From NCBI GenBank assembly GCA_030424665.1, contig JAUHWN010000030.1:1-32887 (forward strand): a stretch of DNA of 32,887 nt, written 5' to 3'. Origin of the DNA: Bdellovibrionia bacterium (lineage in GTDB: Bacteria; Bdellovibrionota; Bdellovibrionia; Bdellovibrionales; JAGQZY01). Position numbers and translations under genes: made by a program. Below are positions 1 to 8,959 of this stretch, piece by piece. The notes beneath the pieces were generated by a model. The model made no database searches. It had not been told where the DNA came from and saw only the letters and a program-made list of their open reading frames with translations. How positions within the stretch are numbered: the stretch's first letter is position 1; each line of letters begins with the position of its first letter.

Positions 1-20
1 ATGTCGACGAGATTCTTGGG

Positions 21-1154
21 CTATTTAAGCTGAGTAAAGAGTTCAACAAGCTTTTTTGACTCTTGCTCCCAATTATACTCTTCCAAAATTGCTTTCCGCC
101 CATTCTGCCCCATTAAGGTGAGCTCTTCAGGGCTTTTTAGCATCGATGCCACTTCTTCTCCTATTGCCCTCGAAGACAGAGGGTCAACGGACCTACCACA
201 ACCAAGCCCCTCTAAAATGGGCTTCCAGGCCGGGAAATTTGAACCAAGAATAGGTACCTGAGCTGACATATACTCAAACAATTTATTGGGCATTGATTGG
301 TCGTGGTTCGGACCCGGGTGAAAAAGTACTAATCCCAACTGACTCTCGCGAAGATAGTCAAACATCTTCTTTCGCTCAAGTAACCCTAGATATTTCACTC
401 GCCCCCAATTCCCCGTCGCTTTACAGCTCGCCATCAGTTCGGCGGACTCGAAGTTACCAGCGAGAACTAACTCATATTCGTCGGGCCAATATTTTATGGA
501 CTCAACCATTTCTAAAGCACCCCGCCTTTTACTTATGTTACCGCCGTAAAATACTTGTTTTTTTCTTTCTTGGAACGGAATCGGCTCCGGCATCGTAGTT
601 AGCTTCGGAAAGTTTCTTAAAGGATATATTCGGCTCGAATTAAATTCTTCAGCAATTTTGGGGGTCGCCGTAAGAATTCCATCAAAGAATTTAGCCGCTG
701 TTCTTTGAAAATTACCAATGGAAAACGAAAGCAACTTTCGACTCCAAGGAGGCAAGTACTCTTTAGTTAAGATATCGTCTGCTAAGCTTTCATGAACATC
801 ATATACAACTTTAAATCCTAAAATTTTCAATACAAGTCCAACCGGAATAAGTTCAGAGTCGTGGAATTCAATGACATCTGCTTTAGACTTGTAGGCTTTT
901 ATTCCAACTCGAAAGGAAGTCGTCAGCATTCTCTCAATTCGCCCCTTTGGGACAACGACCGGTTCAATTTTTACTTTTTGCTCGCCCTGATTCATCAGGT
1001 TTTTTTTAGTTGGAACAACAAAAACTAACTCAGCGCCCATGCTATCCACTAATGTTTCAGCTTGCTTAATTATTCGAACGTCATTATCAGGGTGAACAGA
1101 GGACATTTGACAAATTTTCACCGACCTATCCTTCTTTCGCAAAAAATCGAACAA
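21..1154 (-). CDS. Glycosyltransferase family 4-like (GT-B)
   Basis: 377 aa; N-terminal KICQMSSVHPDNDVRIIKQAETL, YDVHE, and C-terminal 'MPNKLFEYMSAQVPILGSNFPAWKPIL' donor-site motif typical of GT4. Confidence 0.85.
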   Translation of the reverse strand: MFDFLRKKDRSVKICQMSSVHPDNDVRIIKQAETLVDSMGAELVFVVPTKKNLMNQGEQKVKIEPVVVPKGRIERMLTTSFRVGIKAYKSKADVIEFHDSELIPVGLVLKILGFKVVYDVHESLADDILTKEYLPPWSRKLLSFSIGNFQRTAAKFFDGILTATPKIAEEFNSSRIYPLRNFPKLTTMPEPIPFQERKKQVFYGGNISKRRGALEMVESIKYWPDEYELVLAGNFESAELMASCKATGNWGRVKYLGLLERKKMFDYLRESQLGLVLFHPGPNHDQSMPNKLFEYMSAQVPILGSNFPAWKPILEGLGCGRSVDPLSSRAIGEEVASMLKSPEELTLMGQNGRKAILEEYNWEQESKKLVELFTQLK

Positions 1155-1788
1155 TCAACAGATAGCTCATCGAGATAATTAAACTAAAAACGAGGGCAAA
1201 TAAAAAATAGACAGGAAAAGATAATCTTACTTGGAGAGGTTCAGAGGATTCACCGACGACAATTCGGGTTCCATAAGACGAGGGCCCTAGGTAAGATTGA
1301 AGGCTCATAAAATCTTCTTTGTTAAACCCAAGAGCTCTAACCAAGTCGCTTTCTTTTTTCAAAAAACTGGCGAGATAAGATTTCTGCTCGTCCATCAACT
1401 CCCTATGTCTCTTGAAGAATTTCTCACTCAGAAGTTTTCGAGTTTCGATCAACTCCTGGGGAGAGCTGCCGTTGAGCCAAATTGCTATCAGATAATCCTT
1501 TTCGCTTTTGATTCTTACTTTGAAATCCAGATCTCGTTTTTCTCGTAATTCATTTAAAATTTGCTGCTCAAATACTCCAGGTCTAACTATCGGAGTCTCA
1601 TTGTTGTAATGCCCTATTTCAAAGACAAAGTAGAGTCGATAACGACTGTTTTGAAATACCTGAAGAGCCAAAAGAGCTATTAAGGACAAACCAAACAATA
1701 CGAGCGAAGATTTCGCAAAAGGAGTCTTTTTGACTATTTCAATAAAGCCTCTACTCGTCACTGGTGACTCCTGTTTTTTGAAGGACAA
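1126..1788 (-). CDS. Wzz-like polysaccharide chain-length determinant / short PCP-type membrane protein
   Basis: 220 aa with one N-terminal and one C-terminal TM helix flanking a ~150-aa extracytoplasmic region; adjacent to Wzy-like gene. Confidence 0.55.
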   Translation of the reverse strand: MSFKKQESPVTSRGFIEIVKKTPFAKSSLVLFGLSLIALLALQVFQNSRYRLYFVFEIGHYNNETPIVRPGVFEQQILNELREKRDLDFKVRIKSEKDYLIAIWLNGSSPQELIETRKLLSEKFFKRHRELMDEQKSYLASFLKKESDLVRALGFNKEDFMSLQSYLGPSSYGTRIVVGESSEPLQVRLSFPVYFLFALVFSLIISMSYLLIVRFFAKEG

Positions 1789-3130
1789 ATCTTAATACAA
1801 AGTACCCGAATGCCAGCAATATGACAAAAGCTGTTTTTTGATCAAATACAAAAGACCCAATTCCGGTCTCAGCGATTTTAATAAAGTGGGTACTCGACCA
1901 TGCAATAACGGCAATGGCTAAACAATTGACTCCAAGAAGCCCCAAAAACCGAGATAAACAGCAAATGAGAAAACCCACAATAAAAGAAATGACACACACT
2001 CCTAGGGCTCCAAAATTTGCAAAAAGTTCGGCCCAATACGGCCCAGGCGCTGAACCGACTACCTTTGCCTCTGAGTATCTCGAATTCATAAAGCTCTTGG
2101 TTTCGATCGGCAATAGTACCGGTTCGAACGGAAAAAAACCGCGCGGGTTGGGCAAAGTTCTCCCCTCGAGATAGCCTTTATCCATTTGAGCCAGTTCTAC
2201 TTGAAAGTAAGCGACAGCCGGGGCTCCGATCGTAATTCTCTGACCTATCGACCTTAGGTAGTCAAACGGCGTATATCGATCCGTTTTCATAGTTAGACTT
2301 ACTAAACCTACGACTATAAAAAAGCCGCCAACTCCTAGGATAACTGAAAGCCCTCGAGATAAATTTAACCACCTGTTAGTGCTTAAGAGTATTTTCAATG
2401 TGACAACCATGCCAATTGAAAACCAAACAAATGGAGCTTTTTCCCCAGTAACGAAACTAGCGAAGACTACTGTTACAAGAATAAGAGGAAGAAGAACTAA
2501 ACTCCTTCTGCTTTTTTCTGAAAAATATAAAGCGATCCAGAAAAAACAACTGAAAAAAAGAATGTCATGAAAGAACATTTCGAAATAGTGATACGGCAGA
2601 ATACCTGCATAGTTATTTGTAGCATCACTCCTTGAAATAGAAAATTGATCACTATGTCCCATTACGGCTTCCACAATCGGAATTGTCTCTAAACTAAAAA
2701 GGTATATAGAAAATATTAAAGCCGAGAACAAAAATAGAGCTATTCCAAAGGTAAAATCAAAATTATTTTTTTGCGGAAATTTCTTTAACTCAGTCAAAAA
2801 GGCAAACCGTTTACGATCCACCTGCAAAAGTCGACAGGTAAAAACCCCTACGCCATAAAAAAGTAACGAAAGACTCGAAATCAAAGCTACAAACAAGATT
2901 TTACTTTCGTCATCGATTCCAAGGTAATGAAAATGATAATGACTGTATCCAAAATAAAGAGGAATGAAGCCTATGTGCGCGACCATAAAGCAATAGAGAT
3001 GAACCCAGAAAGGCAAATTAAATCGCTCCTCCTCCATATTAGTAACTCCGCGGACTCGAGACAAAAGAAGGCAAATGGCTGAGACAGCAAGAAACGAAAG
3101 TACGAATAGGAAGGATTCTATGAACTCCAT
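1751..3130 (-). CDS. Wzy-like oligosaccharide repeat-unit polymerase (polytopic membrane protein)
   Basis: 459 aa, ~10+ hydrophobic segments, large periplasmic loop, C-terminal 'GPYWAELFANFGALGVCVISFIVGF' resembling O-antigen polymerase family. Confidence 0.65.
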   Translation of the reverse strand: MEFIESFLFVLSFLAVSAICLLLSRVRGVTNMEEERFNLPFWVHLYCFMVAHIGFIPLYFGYSHYHFHYLGIDDESKILFVALISSLSLLFYGVGVFTCRLLQVDRKRFAFLTELKKFPQKNNFDFTFGIALFLFSALIFSIYLFSLETIPIVEAVMGHSDQFSISRSDATNNYAGILPYHYFEMFFHDILFFSCFFWIALYFSEKSRRSLVLLPLILVTVVFASFVTGEKAPFVWFSIGMVVTLKILLSTNRWLNLSRGLSVILGVGGFFIVVGLVSLTMKTDRYTPFDYLRSIGQRITIGAPAVAYFQVELAQMDKGYLEGRTLPNPRGFFPFEPVLLPIETKSFMNSRYSEAKVVGSAPGPYWAELFANFGALGVCVISFIVGFLICCLSRFLGLLGVNCLAIAVIAWSSTHFIKIAETGIGSFVFDQKTAFVILLAFGYFVLRFVLQKTGVTSDE

Positions 3131-3324
3131 AAGCAGACAAAAATATTCTCAGCTAAACGATTAATTTTAAACTCATTTGCTACCATTTTCGCTTCTATCG
3201 CGCAAGGTGGCAAAGCTCGCTACTCCCCTGTTAATCAGAACATTCTGCCATTTTCGCCAAATATGCGGTAGACATATGTCTGAAAAATAGATTACCTGAA
3301 GCACTACCGGTAAGGAGACAATCA

Positions 3325-4524
3325 GTGGAGAAAGAAACTCGGGCTTCATTTGAACTTAATCAAACTCAGGAATCCAAGGTAAGTTCTAAAGGCGAAACGC
3401 TGTCTCACTCAAAATACCAAATTTGTACCAAATGCATCATGGACACAACTGATCCATTGATCGAATTTGATGATAAGGGCGTATGCAGCCATTGCCATCA
3501 CTGGGATCAAGTTCAAGAAAAACAATACTTTACTGGTGCTGATGGAGAATCTAGGTTCTCCAAGATCGTAAGCAAAATAAAGTCTGAAACTAGTGGCGAC
3601 ACCTATGACTGTATTCTTGGGCTAAGTGGTGGTGTTGATAGCACTTATGTTGCTTACCTAACAGAGAAACACGGGCTGAATGCACTCGCTGTTCACATGG
3701 ATAGTGGCTGGAACTCAGAACTGGCTGTAAAAAACATTGAAAATATAATCAAAAAATTAAATTTCGACCTCTTTACTCATGTAATCGATTGGGACGAAAT
3801 GAGAGATCTTCAGCTATCTTATTTTAAAGCTGGAGTAGCCAACTGCGATGTACCTACAGACCATGCTATAACCGCAATACTCTACAAATTAGCAGAAGAA
3901 AAAGGTATCAAATACATAATGAGCGGTTCGAATCTGGCAACAGAATGCATACTTCCTTTTTCTTGGGGATACGATGCTAAGGACTCTATCAATTTAAAAG
4001 CAATTCAAAAAAAATTCGGAACATTAAAACTAAAAAACTATCCCTCTCGAAGCTTCTATAAAACTTATATTCATGACGCTTATTTGAGTCGATTTACAAC
4101 GATTCGCCCCCTCAACTTTATTGACTACAATAAAGAAGATGCAATGGCGATAATCAAAAAAGAACTCGATTGGAGAGAGTACGGGGGAAAGCATTATGAG
4201 TCCGTTTTTACCCGTTTTTTCCAAGGCTACTATTTACCGAACAAGCATGGTTTCGACAAGAAAAGAGCCCATCTCGCAAGTTTAATTCAATCAGGTCAAC
4301 TGAGCAGAGATGAGGCACTTAAAAAGATGGAATTATCAGATTACCCCGAAGATTTGATGCTTCAAGATAGAGAATTTATCGCCAAAAAGTTAGGCTTATC
4401 AGTCACCGAATTCGAAACCATAATGGATGGCCCTAAAAGGGAGTTCTCAGATTTTCCATCAGCGTACCCCTACCTACAGTTTTTAAGAAAATTGAAATCT
4501 TTGCTTCGACCATCAAAATCCTAA
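3325..4524 (+). CDS. N-acetyl sugar amidotransferase, WbpG/PseA-like (set A)
   Basis: 399 aa; GTG start with AAGGAG at 3312-3317; CTKC...CSHC Cys pairs; PP-loop LGLSGGVDSTY; 'VHMDSGWNSELAVKNI'. Confidence 0.9.
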   Translation: MEKETRASFELNQTQESKVSSKGETLSHSKYQICTKCIMDTTDPLIEFDDKGVCSHCHHWDQVQEKQYFTGADGESRFSKIVSKIKSETSGDTYDCILGLSGGVDSTYVAYLTEKHGLNALAVHMDSGWNSELAVKNIENIIKKLNFDLFTHVIDWDEMRDLQLSYFKAGVANCDVPTDHAITAILYKLAEEKGIKYIMSGSNLATECILPFSWGYDAKDSINLKAIQKKFGTLKLKNYPSRSFYKTYIHDAYLSRFTTIRPLNFIDYNKEDAMAIIKKELDWREYGGKHYESVFTRFFQGYYLPNKHGFDKKRAHLASLIQSGQLSRDEALKKMELSDYPEDLMLQDREFIAKKLGLSVTEFETIMDGPKREFSDFPSAYPYLQFLRKLKSLLRPSKS

Positions 4525-4686
4525 GAAAGAGCTACGACCCAGCACGCCAAGAGTTGATGCGTCACATTAATTACTGATTTCACACCCTAGTTTTGAGGTG
4601 ATATCGACTCAATACTCAATCATTTCTGGCCCGGGCCGAAGATTTGGGTTAAGTTTTTTATGAACTAAAAAAATTAACGCCAGTTA

Positions 4687-4719
4687 GAGTTTAAATATTG
4701 GAGAGGCCTAAACTCCAAT
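4687..4719 (+). promoter_or_regulatory. Two mutually exclusive short hairpins in the leader of the GT gene at 4734
   Basis: GAGTTTA(4687-4693)/TAAACTC(4709-4715) and ATTGGAG(4697-4703)/CTCCAAT(4713-4719) are both perfect 7-bp inverted repeats sharing 4713-4715. Confidence 0.35.
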
Positions 4720-4733
4720 CTTGAAATAGTATA

Positions 4734-5918
4734 ATGAAGACAAACTTACACTTAACCTTGACTCGTTTTGAATTTGAAAGCCGTGTTCTCAAAGAAACCG
4801 AGACTATTCTCAAGCACAAAATTTACGATAAAGTCCGAATACTAGCCCTCGGTGACTATGAAATTAAAAGCAGACAACACTTAGGGCGAAATCGATTTCT
4901 TCATCGACTCCGACTGAAAACCCGTGCTCTTCCAAAGGATATCTTTTCACAGTCGATAAAGTTCCTAGAGTTCTGGTTTATTGCCTTATTTTATACAAAA
5001 AATGTAAAAGCTGTTAACTGCCATAGCTTAGCCACCTTGCCAGTTGGAGCAACAATCAAGTTTTTGACTGGGGCTCACTTAATTTACGATCCACATGAAC
5101 TTGAAACAGAGGCCTCCGGACTCAAAGGTGTTAGAAAGCAACTTTCAAAAGTGTTCGAGAAGCTATTGATCCACTATTGCGATAAGGTCATTGTCGTAAG
5201 CTCTTCAATTGCTGATCATTATAAAGATGCTTATCATTTGCGAGAGAAGCCAATCACTCTTCTGAATTGCCCAAACTATCAAGAGTACACGCCATCAAGC
5301 GCACTTCAGGAGGCTCTGGGGCTCGCATCTACTGAAGAGATATTCCTTTATCAAGGAGGATTAGCACCAGGTCGAGGAATCCCTGACCTGCTCAAGGCAT
5401 TCTCTGACCCTCGCTTAGAGAATATGAATTTAGTATTTCTTGGCTACGGCCCCTTAGAAGAGGAAATATTGGGTGTCTCAAGAAATCACAAGAATATCCA
5501 TTTACTTCCCGCTGTACCTCCCGATCAGCTGCTAAAATACACTCGAAGCGCAACATACGGTTTATTTCTTTGTGAGAACACTTCGCTTTCTTATTATTAC
5601 TGTCTACCCAATAAACTTTTCGAGTACATTATGGCTGGCCTGCCACCAATAGTTACAGACCTCCCTGAAATGTCTCGAGTTATTAGCACCAACAACCTTG
5701 GAACGATCGTCAAAGGTGATGATTTGGTCGAAAAGTGTATCCAGTTGCTATTATCGGGTCACCTTAAGAAAAACAGAGACCTTTGGCATAAAAACTGTCT
5801 CGAATTCGCAAAAACATTAAATTGGCAAACCCAGGAGCAAAAACTCATATCGGAATTTCAGCACCTATGGACCCTCGACAGAGAAAGTAAATACAAACTT
5901 TCGGACAGCCCAACCTGA
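4734..5918 (+). CDS. Glycosyltransferase family 4-like
   Basis: 394 aa; 'YDPHELETEASGLKG', 'LYQGGLAPGRGIPDLLKAF', 'LPNKLFEYIMAGLPPIVTDLPEM'. Confidence 0.85.
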   Translation: MKTNLHLTLTRFEFESRVLKETETILKHKIYDKVRILALGDYEIKSRQHLGRNRFLHRLRLKTRALPKDIFSQSIKFLEFWFIALFYTKNVKAVNCHSLATLPVGATIKFLTGAHLIYDPHELETEASGLKGVRKQLSKVFEKLLIHYCDKVIVVSSSIADHYKDAYHLREKPITLLNCPNYQEYTPSSALQEALGLASTEEIFLYQGGLAPGRGIPDLLKAFSDPRLENMNLVFLGYGPLEEEILGVSRNHKNIHLLPAVPPDQLLKYTRSATYGLFLCENTSLSYYYCLPNKLFEYIMAGLPPIVTDLPEMSRVISTNNLGTIVKGDDLVEKCIQLLLSGHLKKNRDLWHKNCLEFAKTLNWQTQEQKLISEFQHLWTLDRESKYKLSDSPT

Positions 5919-6029
5919 TCATAAATGTACCTGTTTTTACTTTTAATGGGACACAGTGTAAAAGCCTCTTTATTGACCCCAAAAACTTTCTCGTAATATT
6001 TAAAGAACTTCGAGAGTAGAGAGTAAATC

Positions 6030-7472
6030 GTGGAAACTAAAAATCCATTTAAAAATATGCTTGTTGTAGGTGGTGGCGGTTTTTTAGCCCAGCTTATCCA
6101 AGTAGCTTCTACTCCAATTATTACTCGCATCTACTCTCCCGAAGACTATGCAACATGGGCCATCCTAATCAGCGTTATCGCGATTTTTTCAGCAACAGCT
6201 ACGCTTCGATTTGAACTTGCCATTGTACTTCCCGACACCAAGGAATTAGCATCAAGTGTTTTCCTCCTTTCGCTCATAACTTCATTTGTGAGTGCAATAG
6301 TTTCCATTCCAATTATTTATCTTGCTGGACCAACTCTCGTTGGGATTAAGGAGACCGACATTATTTGGCAATGGACTTGGTCAATTCCGATATTAGTTTT
6401 TGTCAGCGGACTCTACCAAGCTTGCACCTACTGGTTCATCCGCGAGAAGTCTTTTAAAACGATCGCCTTTTTGGGAATTTGGTTAACTTTTGTTACAAGC
6501 CTTACACAGGTCACATATGGACTTGTCTACGAAGCCGATTCCCAGGGACTCATCCTAGGGACCTTACTTGGGCAATCTTGCATTGGAGTTGCAGGCGCTT
6601 ACTTGATTGTGAGAAGGGACGGCTGGCTTATTTTGAAAAGGTTTACAATTCCTGATTTGTTCAATTCGTTCAGAGTCTTCAGTACTTATCCGAAATACAT
6701 GACGCCCTATACGGTAATGGGCGTACTCCGTGAAAGACTCACTATTTTCTTTTTTAACTCTTTTGGGACCTCATTTGAGGTTGGTAAATATGCGTTTTCT
6801 GCGAGGATCGCGAACCTACCCGTTAACTTAGTATCAAATGGAGTGAGGCCAATTCTCTATCAGTCTGCATCCAATGAACCAAGTAAGGCGACTGAGGACT
6901 TGATCGTCAAAGTCTTAAATTTTATCGTCAGCTTTAGTATTCCAATTTGGATACTGGTTTTATTCGAGTCAGAAACAATATTTGCATTCGTATTTGGCGA
7001 GGACTGGAGAGATGCGGGAGTCTATGGAGCTCTGCTCTCGATACCGGCGATGATCCTTCTGGTTTCAAATTGGATGGACCGTCTCTTCGACGTCAATAAC
7101 AGACAAAGACTTGCCTTTGGAATGGAAGTCGTGTTTTCGATATTATCAATTTTCTCATTTCTTTTGGGTTACTATATCTGGGGCAATATTCTCGACGCTC
7201 TCATTGTTCAGGTCATAGTTTTAACTTGTTACTATTTGGTATGGCTTGTCGTTCTTTTTAAAATTGCCAATTTTTCCATGTTTAATTTGCTTAAACTAGG
7301 CCAGAAGTCTCTTTTACTGGGTCTCGGTTTTACTTTGTGCTTTTTAGCAATTAACTACTTCGCCAAAGACAACTGGGGACTCCTCATTTACGTCGCTATA
7401 ATTACTGGGTACTTTGTGATTTATTTAAGAAATCAAAATTTTATAATTAATATGTTAGTGAGAAACCGATGA
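6030..7472 (+). CDS. Oligosaccharide flippase, Wzx-like (MOP superfamily)
   Basis: 480 aa polytopic; N-terminal 'VVGGGGFLAQLIQVASTPIITRIYSPEDYATWAILIS' typical of polysaccharide exporters; GTG start. Confidence 0.85.
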   Translation: METKNPFKNMLVVGGGGFLAQLIQVASTPIITRIYSPEDYATWAILISVIAIFSATATLRFELAIVLPDTKELASSVFLLSLITSFVSAIVSIPIIYLAGPTLVGIKETDIIWQWTWSIPILVFVSGLYQACTYWFIREKSFKTIAFLGIWLTFVTSLTQVTYGLVYEADSQGLILGTLLGQSCIGVAGAYLIVRRDGWLILKRFTIPDLFNSFRVFSTYPKYMTPYTVMGVLRERLTIFFFNSFGTSFEVGKYAFSARIANLPVNLVSNGVRPILYQSASNEPSKATEDLIVKVLNFIVSFSIPIWILVLFESETIFAFVFGEDWRDAGVYGALLSIPAMILLVSNWMDRLFDVNNRQRLAFGMEVVFSILSIFSFLLGYYIWGNILDALIVQVIVLTCYYLVWLVVLFKIANFSMFNLLKLGQKSLLLGLGFTLCFLAINYFAKDNWGLLIYVAIITGYFVIYLRNQNFIINMLVRNR

Positions 7473-8098
7473 TTCATATTATCGACTATGAAATGGGCAA
7501 TCTTGGCTCTATACAAAATATGCTTAAAAAGTTGGGAGCACCCTCTGTAGTAACCTCGTCCCCCGATGAAATTCTAAAAGCTAAGCAGTTAATACTCCCT
7601 GGTGTGGGGGGCTTTTTTAAAGGCATGGATCAGCTCGCTAAACTCAATTTAATTCAGCCCCTTAAAGAAAAGGCTCAAGACCCGGAATCGCACCTTCTGG
7701 GCATCTGTCTCGGAATGCAGCTCCTTACGGACTACTCAGAGGAAGGCGACAGAGAAGGCCTCGGAATTATTTCGGCAAAAACAATTCGCTTTCAATTTGA
7801 GGGTGATCAAAAGCGATTAAAGGTTCCTCATATCGGATGGAACTTCATCGACGTTCAAAAAGAAAATCCTTATTTCCCAATATATGAAAAGGAGAATCGA
7901 TATTATTTCGTTCATTCCTACCACGTTCAGGTCGAAAATAATGAAGATTGCCTTGCTCGATCAGAATATGGAATCGAGTTTGACTCCATAATTCAAAGGG
8001 GAAACAATTTGGGCGCTCAATTTCATCCTGAAAAAAGTCATAAATTTGGAATCGCATTTTTCAAAAGATGGCTCAAAGAAACAGGAGCCCTCCAATGA
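7469..8098 (+). CDS. HisH-type glutamine amidotransferase (set A)
   Basis: 209 aa; 'IIDYEMGNLGSIQNML', LPGVGGF, nucleophile motif LGICLGMQLL, 'GAQFHPEKS' (Cys-His-Glu triad). Confidence 0.92.
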   Translation: MIHIIDYEMGNLGSIQNMLKKLGAPSVVTSSPDEILKAKQLILPGVGGFFKGMDQLAKLNLIQPLKEKAQDPESHLLGICLGMQLLTDYSEEGDREGLGIISAKTIRFQFEGDQKRLKVPHIGWNFIDVQKENPYFPIYEKENRYYFVHSYHVQVENNEDCLARSEYGIEFDSIIQRGNNLGAQFHPEKSHKFGIAFFKRWLKETGALQ

Positions 8099-8856
8099 TG
8101 ATGCGTCCACGGATAATCCCAAGCTTACTTCTACGTAATTCAGGTCTCGTAAAAGGCGAGAAGTTCAAAGATTATAAGTACCTCGGAGACCCGATCAACA
8201 TAGTCAAAATATTTAATGAAAAGGAAGTCGACGAAATATTTCTACTCGACATCGGCGCTACCGATTCTGGCGGGGAGCCGCGCTACGACTTTCTTCAGGA
8301 CATTGCCTCCGAGGCCTTTTTTCCACTGGGATATGGTGGAGGTTTAAAAAACTGTGAACAAATCAGAAAGATCCTTTCTAGTGGTTTTGAGAAAGTTTCA
8401 ATTAATACGGCGGCTGTCGAGAACCCTGGCTTTATTAAAGAGGCGGCTCAGACTTTCGGTAGCTCCACGATCGTGGTCTCGATCGATGTCAAAAAGTCCT
8501 TTCTTGGCGGCTACACAGTATTCACACACTCTGGCCAAAAAAAGACCAAATTGAAGGTTACAGAATGGGCTGAGCAAATCGAAGATCTCGGAGCCGGAGA
8601 GATTCTGATTAATAGCATCGACCAAGACGGCACCATGAGTGGCTATGATCTTGCTCTCATTGAGCAAGTTGCCAGCCGGGTTAAAATACCTGTCGTGGCT
8701 GCTGGAGGGGCTGGAACGCTTCAGCATATGGTTGAAGCTGTGCAGAAAACTGGAGCCTCTGCAGCGGCTGCGGGTAGCTTTTTCGTGTTTCAAGGACCTC
8801 ATCGAGCCGTTCTTGTTAGCTACCCCACAGATCAAGAAATCAGGGATCACTTTTAA
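8095..8856 (+). CDS. HisF-type (beta/alpha)8 cyclase-like ammonia-acceptor subunit (set A)
   Basis: The ORF track starts at 8068, but ATG at 8095 has AGGAG at 8083-8087 and overlaps the HisH stop (ATGA); 'GYGGGLKNCEQI', 'KVSINTAAVENPGFI', 'NSIDQDGTMSGYD', 'AAGGAGTLQHM'. Confidence 0.9.
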   Translation: MMMRPRIIPSLLLRNSGLVKGEKFKDYKYLGDPINIVKIFNEKEVDEIFLLDIGATDSGGEPRYDFLQDIASEAFFPLGYGGGLKNCEQIRKILSSGFEKVSINTAAVENPGFIKEAAQTFGSSTIVVSIDVKKSFLGGYTVFTHSGQKKTKLKVTEWAEQIEDLGAGEILINSIDQDGTMSGYDLALIEQVASRVKIPVVAAGGAGTLQHMVEAVQKTGASAAAAGSFFVFQGPHRAVLVSYPTDQEIRDHF

Positions 8857-8931
8857 GCTGGGCCCTCCTCAGACAGCTTGACTGCCTGTCCTTTCCGAGA
8901 GACAAAAATACTTTAGAATTTTTCCATTATA

Positions 8932-8943
8932 TAGATATATCTA
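8932..8943. promoter_or_regulatory. 12-bp perfect palindrome upstream of wbpA-like gene (possible operator/promoter element)
   Basis: TAGATATATCTA in the HisF-wbpA intergenic gap, 17 bp before the ATG at 8960. Confidence 0.25.
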
Positions 8944-8959
8944 CTGAATTGAGGAACCT

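Noticed and set aside
1914-2174. 86-aa + strand ORF
   Set aside because: Antisense to the Wzy-like gene, low-complexity basic sequence, no support.
5858-6130. 90-aa ORF on - strand
   Set aside because: Overlaps the end of a GT gene and the start of the Wzx gene on the other strand; no recognisable motif; likely chance.
8398-8850. 150-aa ORF on - strand
   Set aside because: Lies fully antisense to the clear HisF gene; no domain signal.
7469-8856. HisH/HisF as part of a histidine operon
   Set aside because: No other his genes nearby, neighbours are glycan genes, and HisF lacks Asp11; sugar amidination is the better reading.
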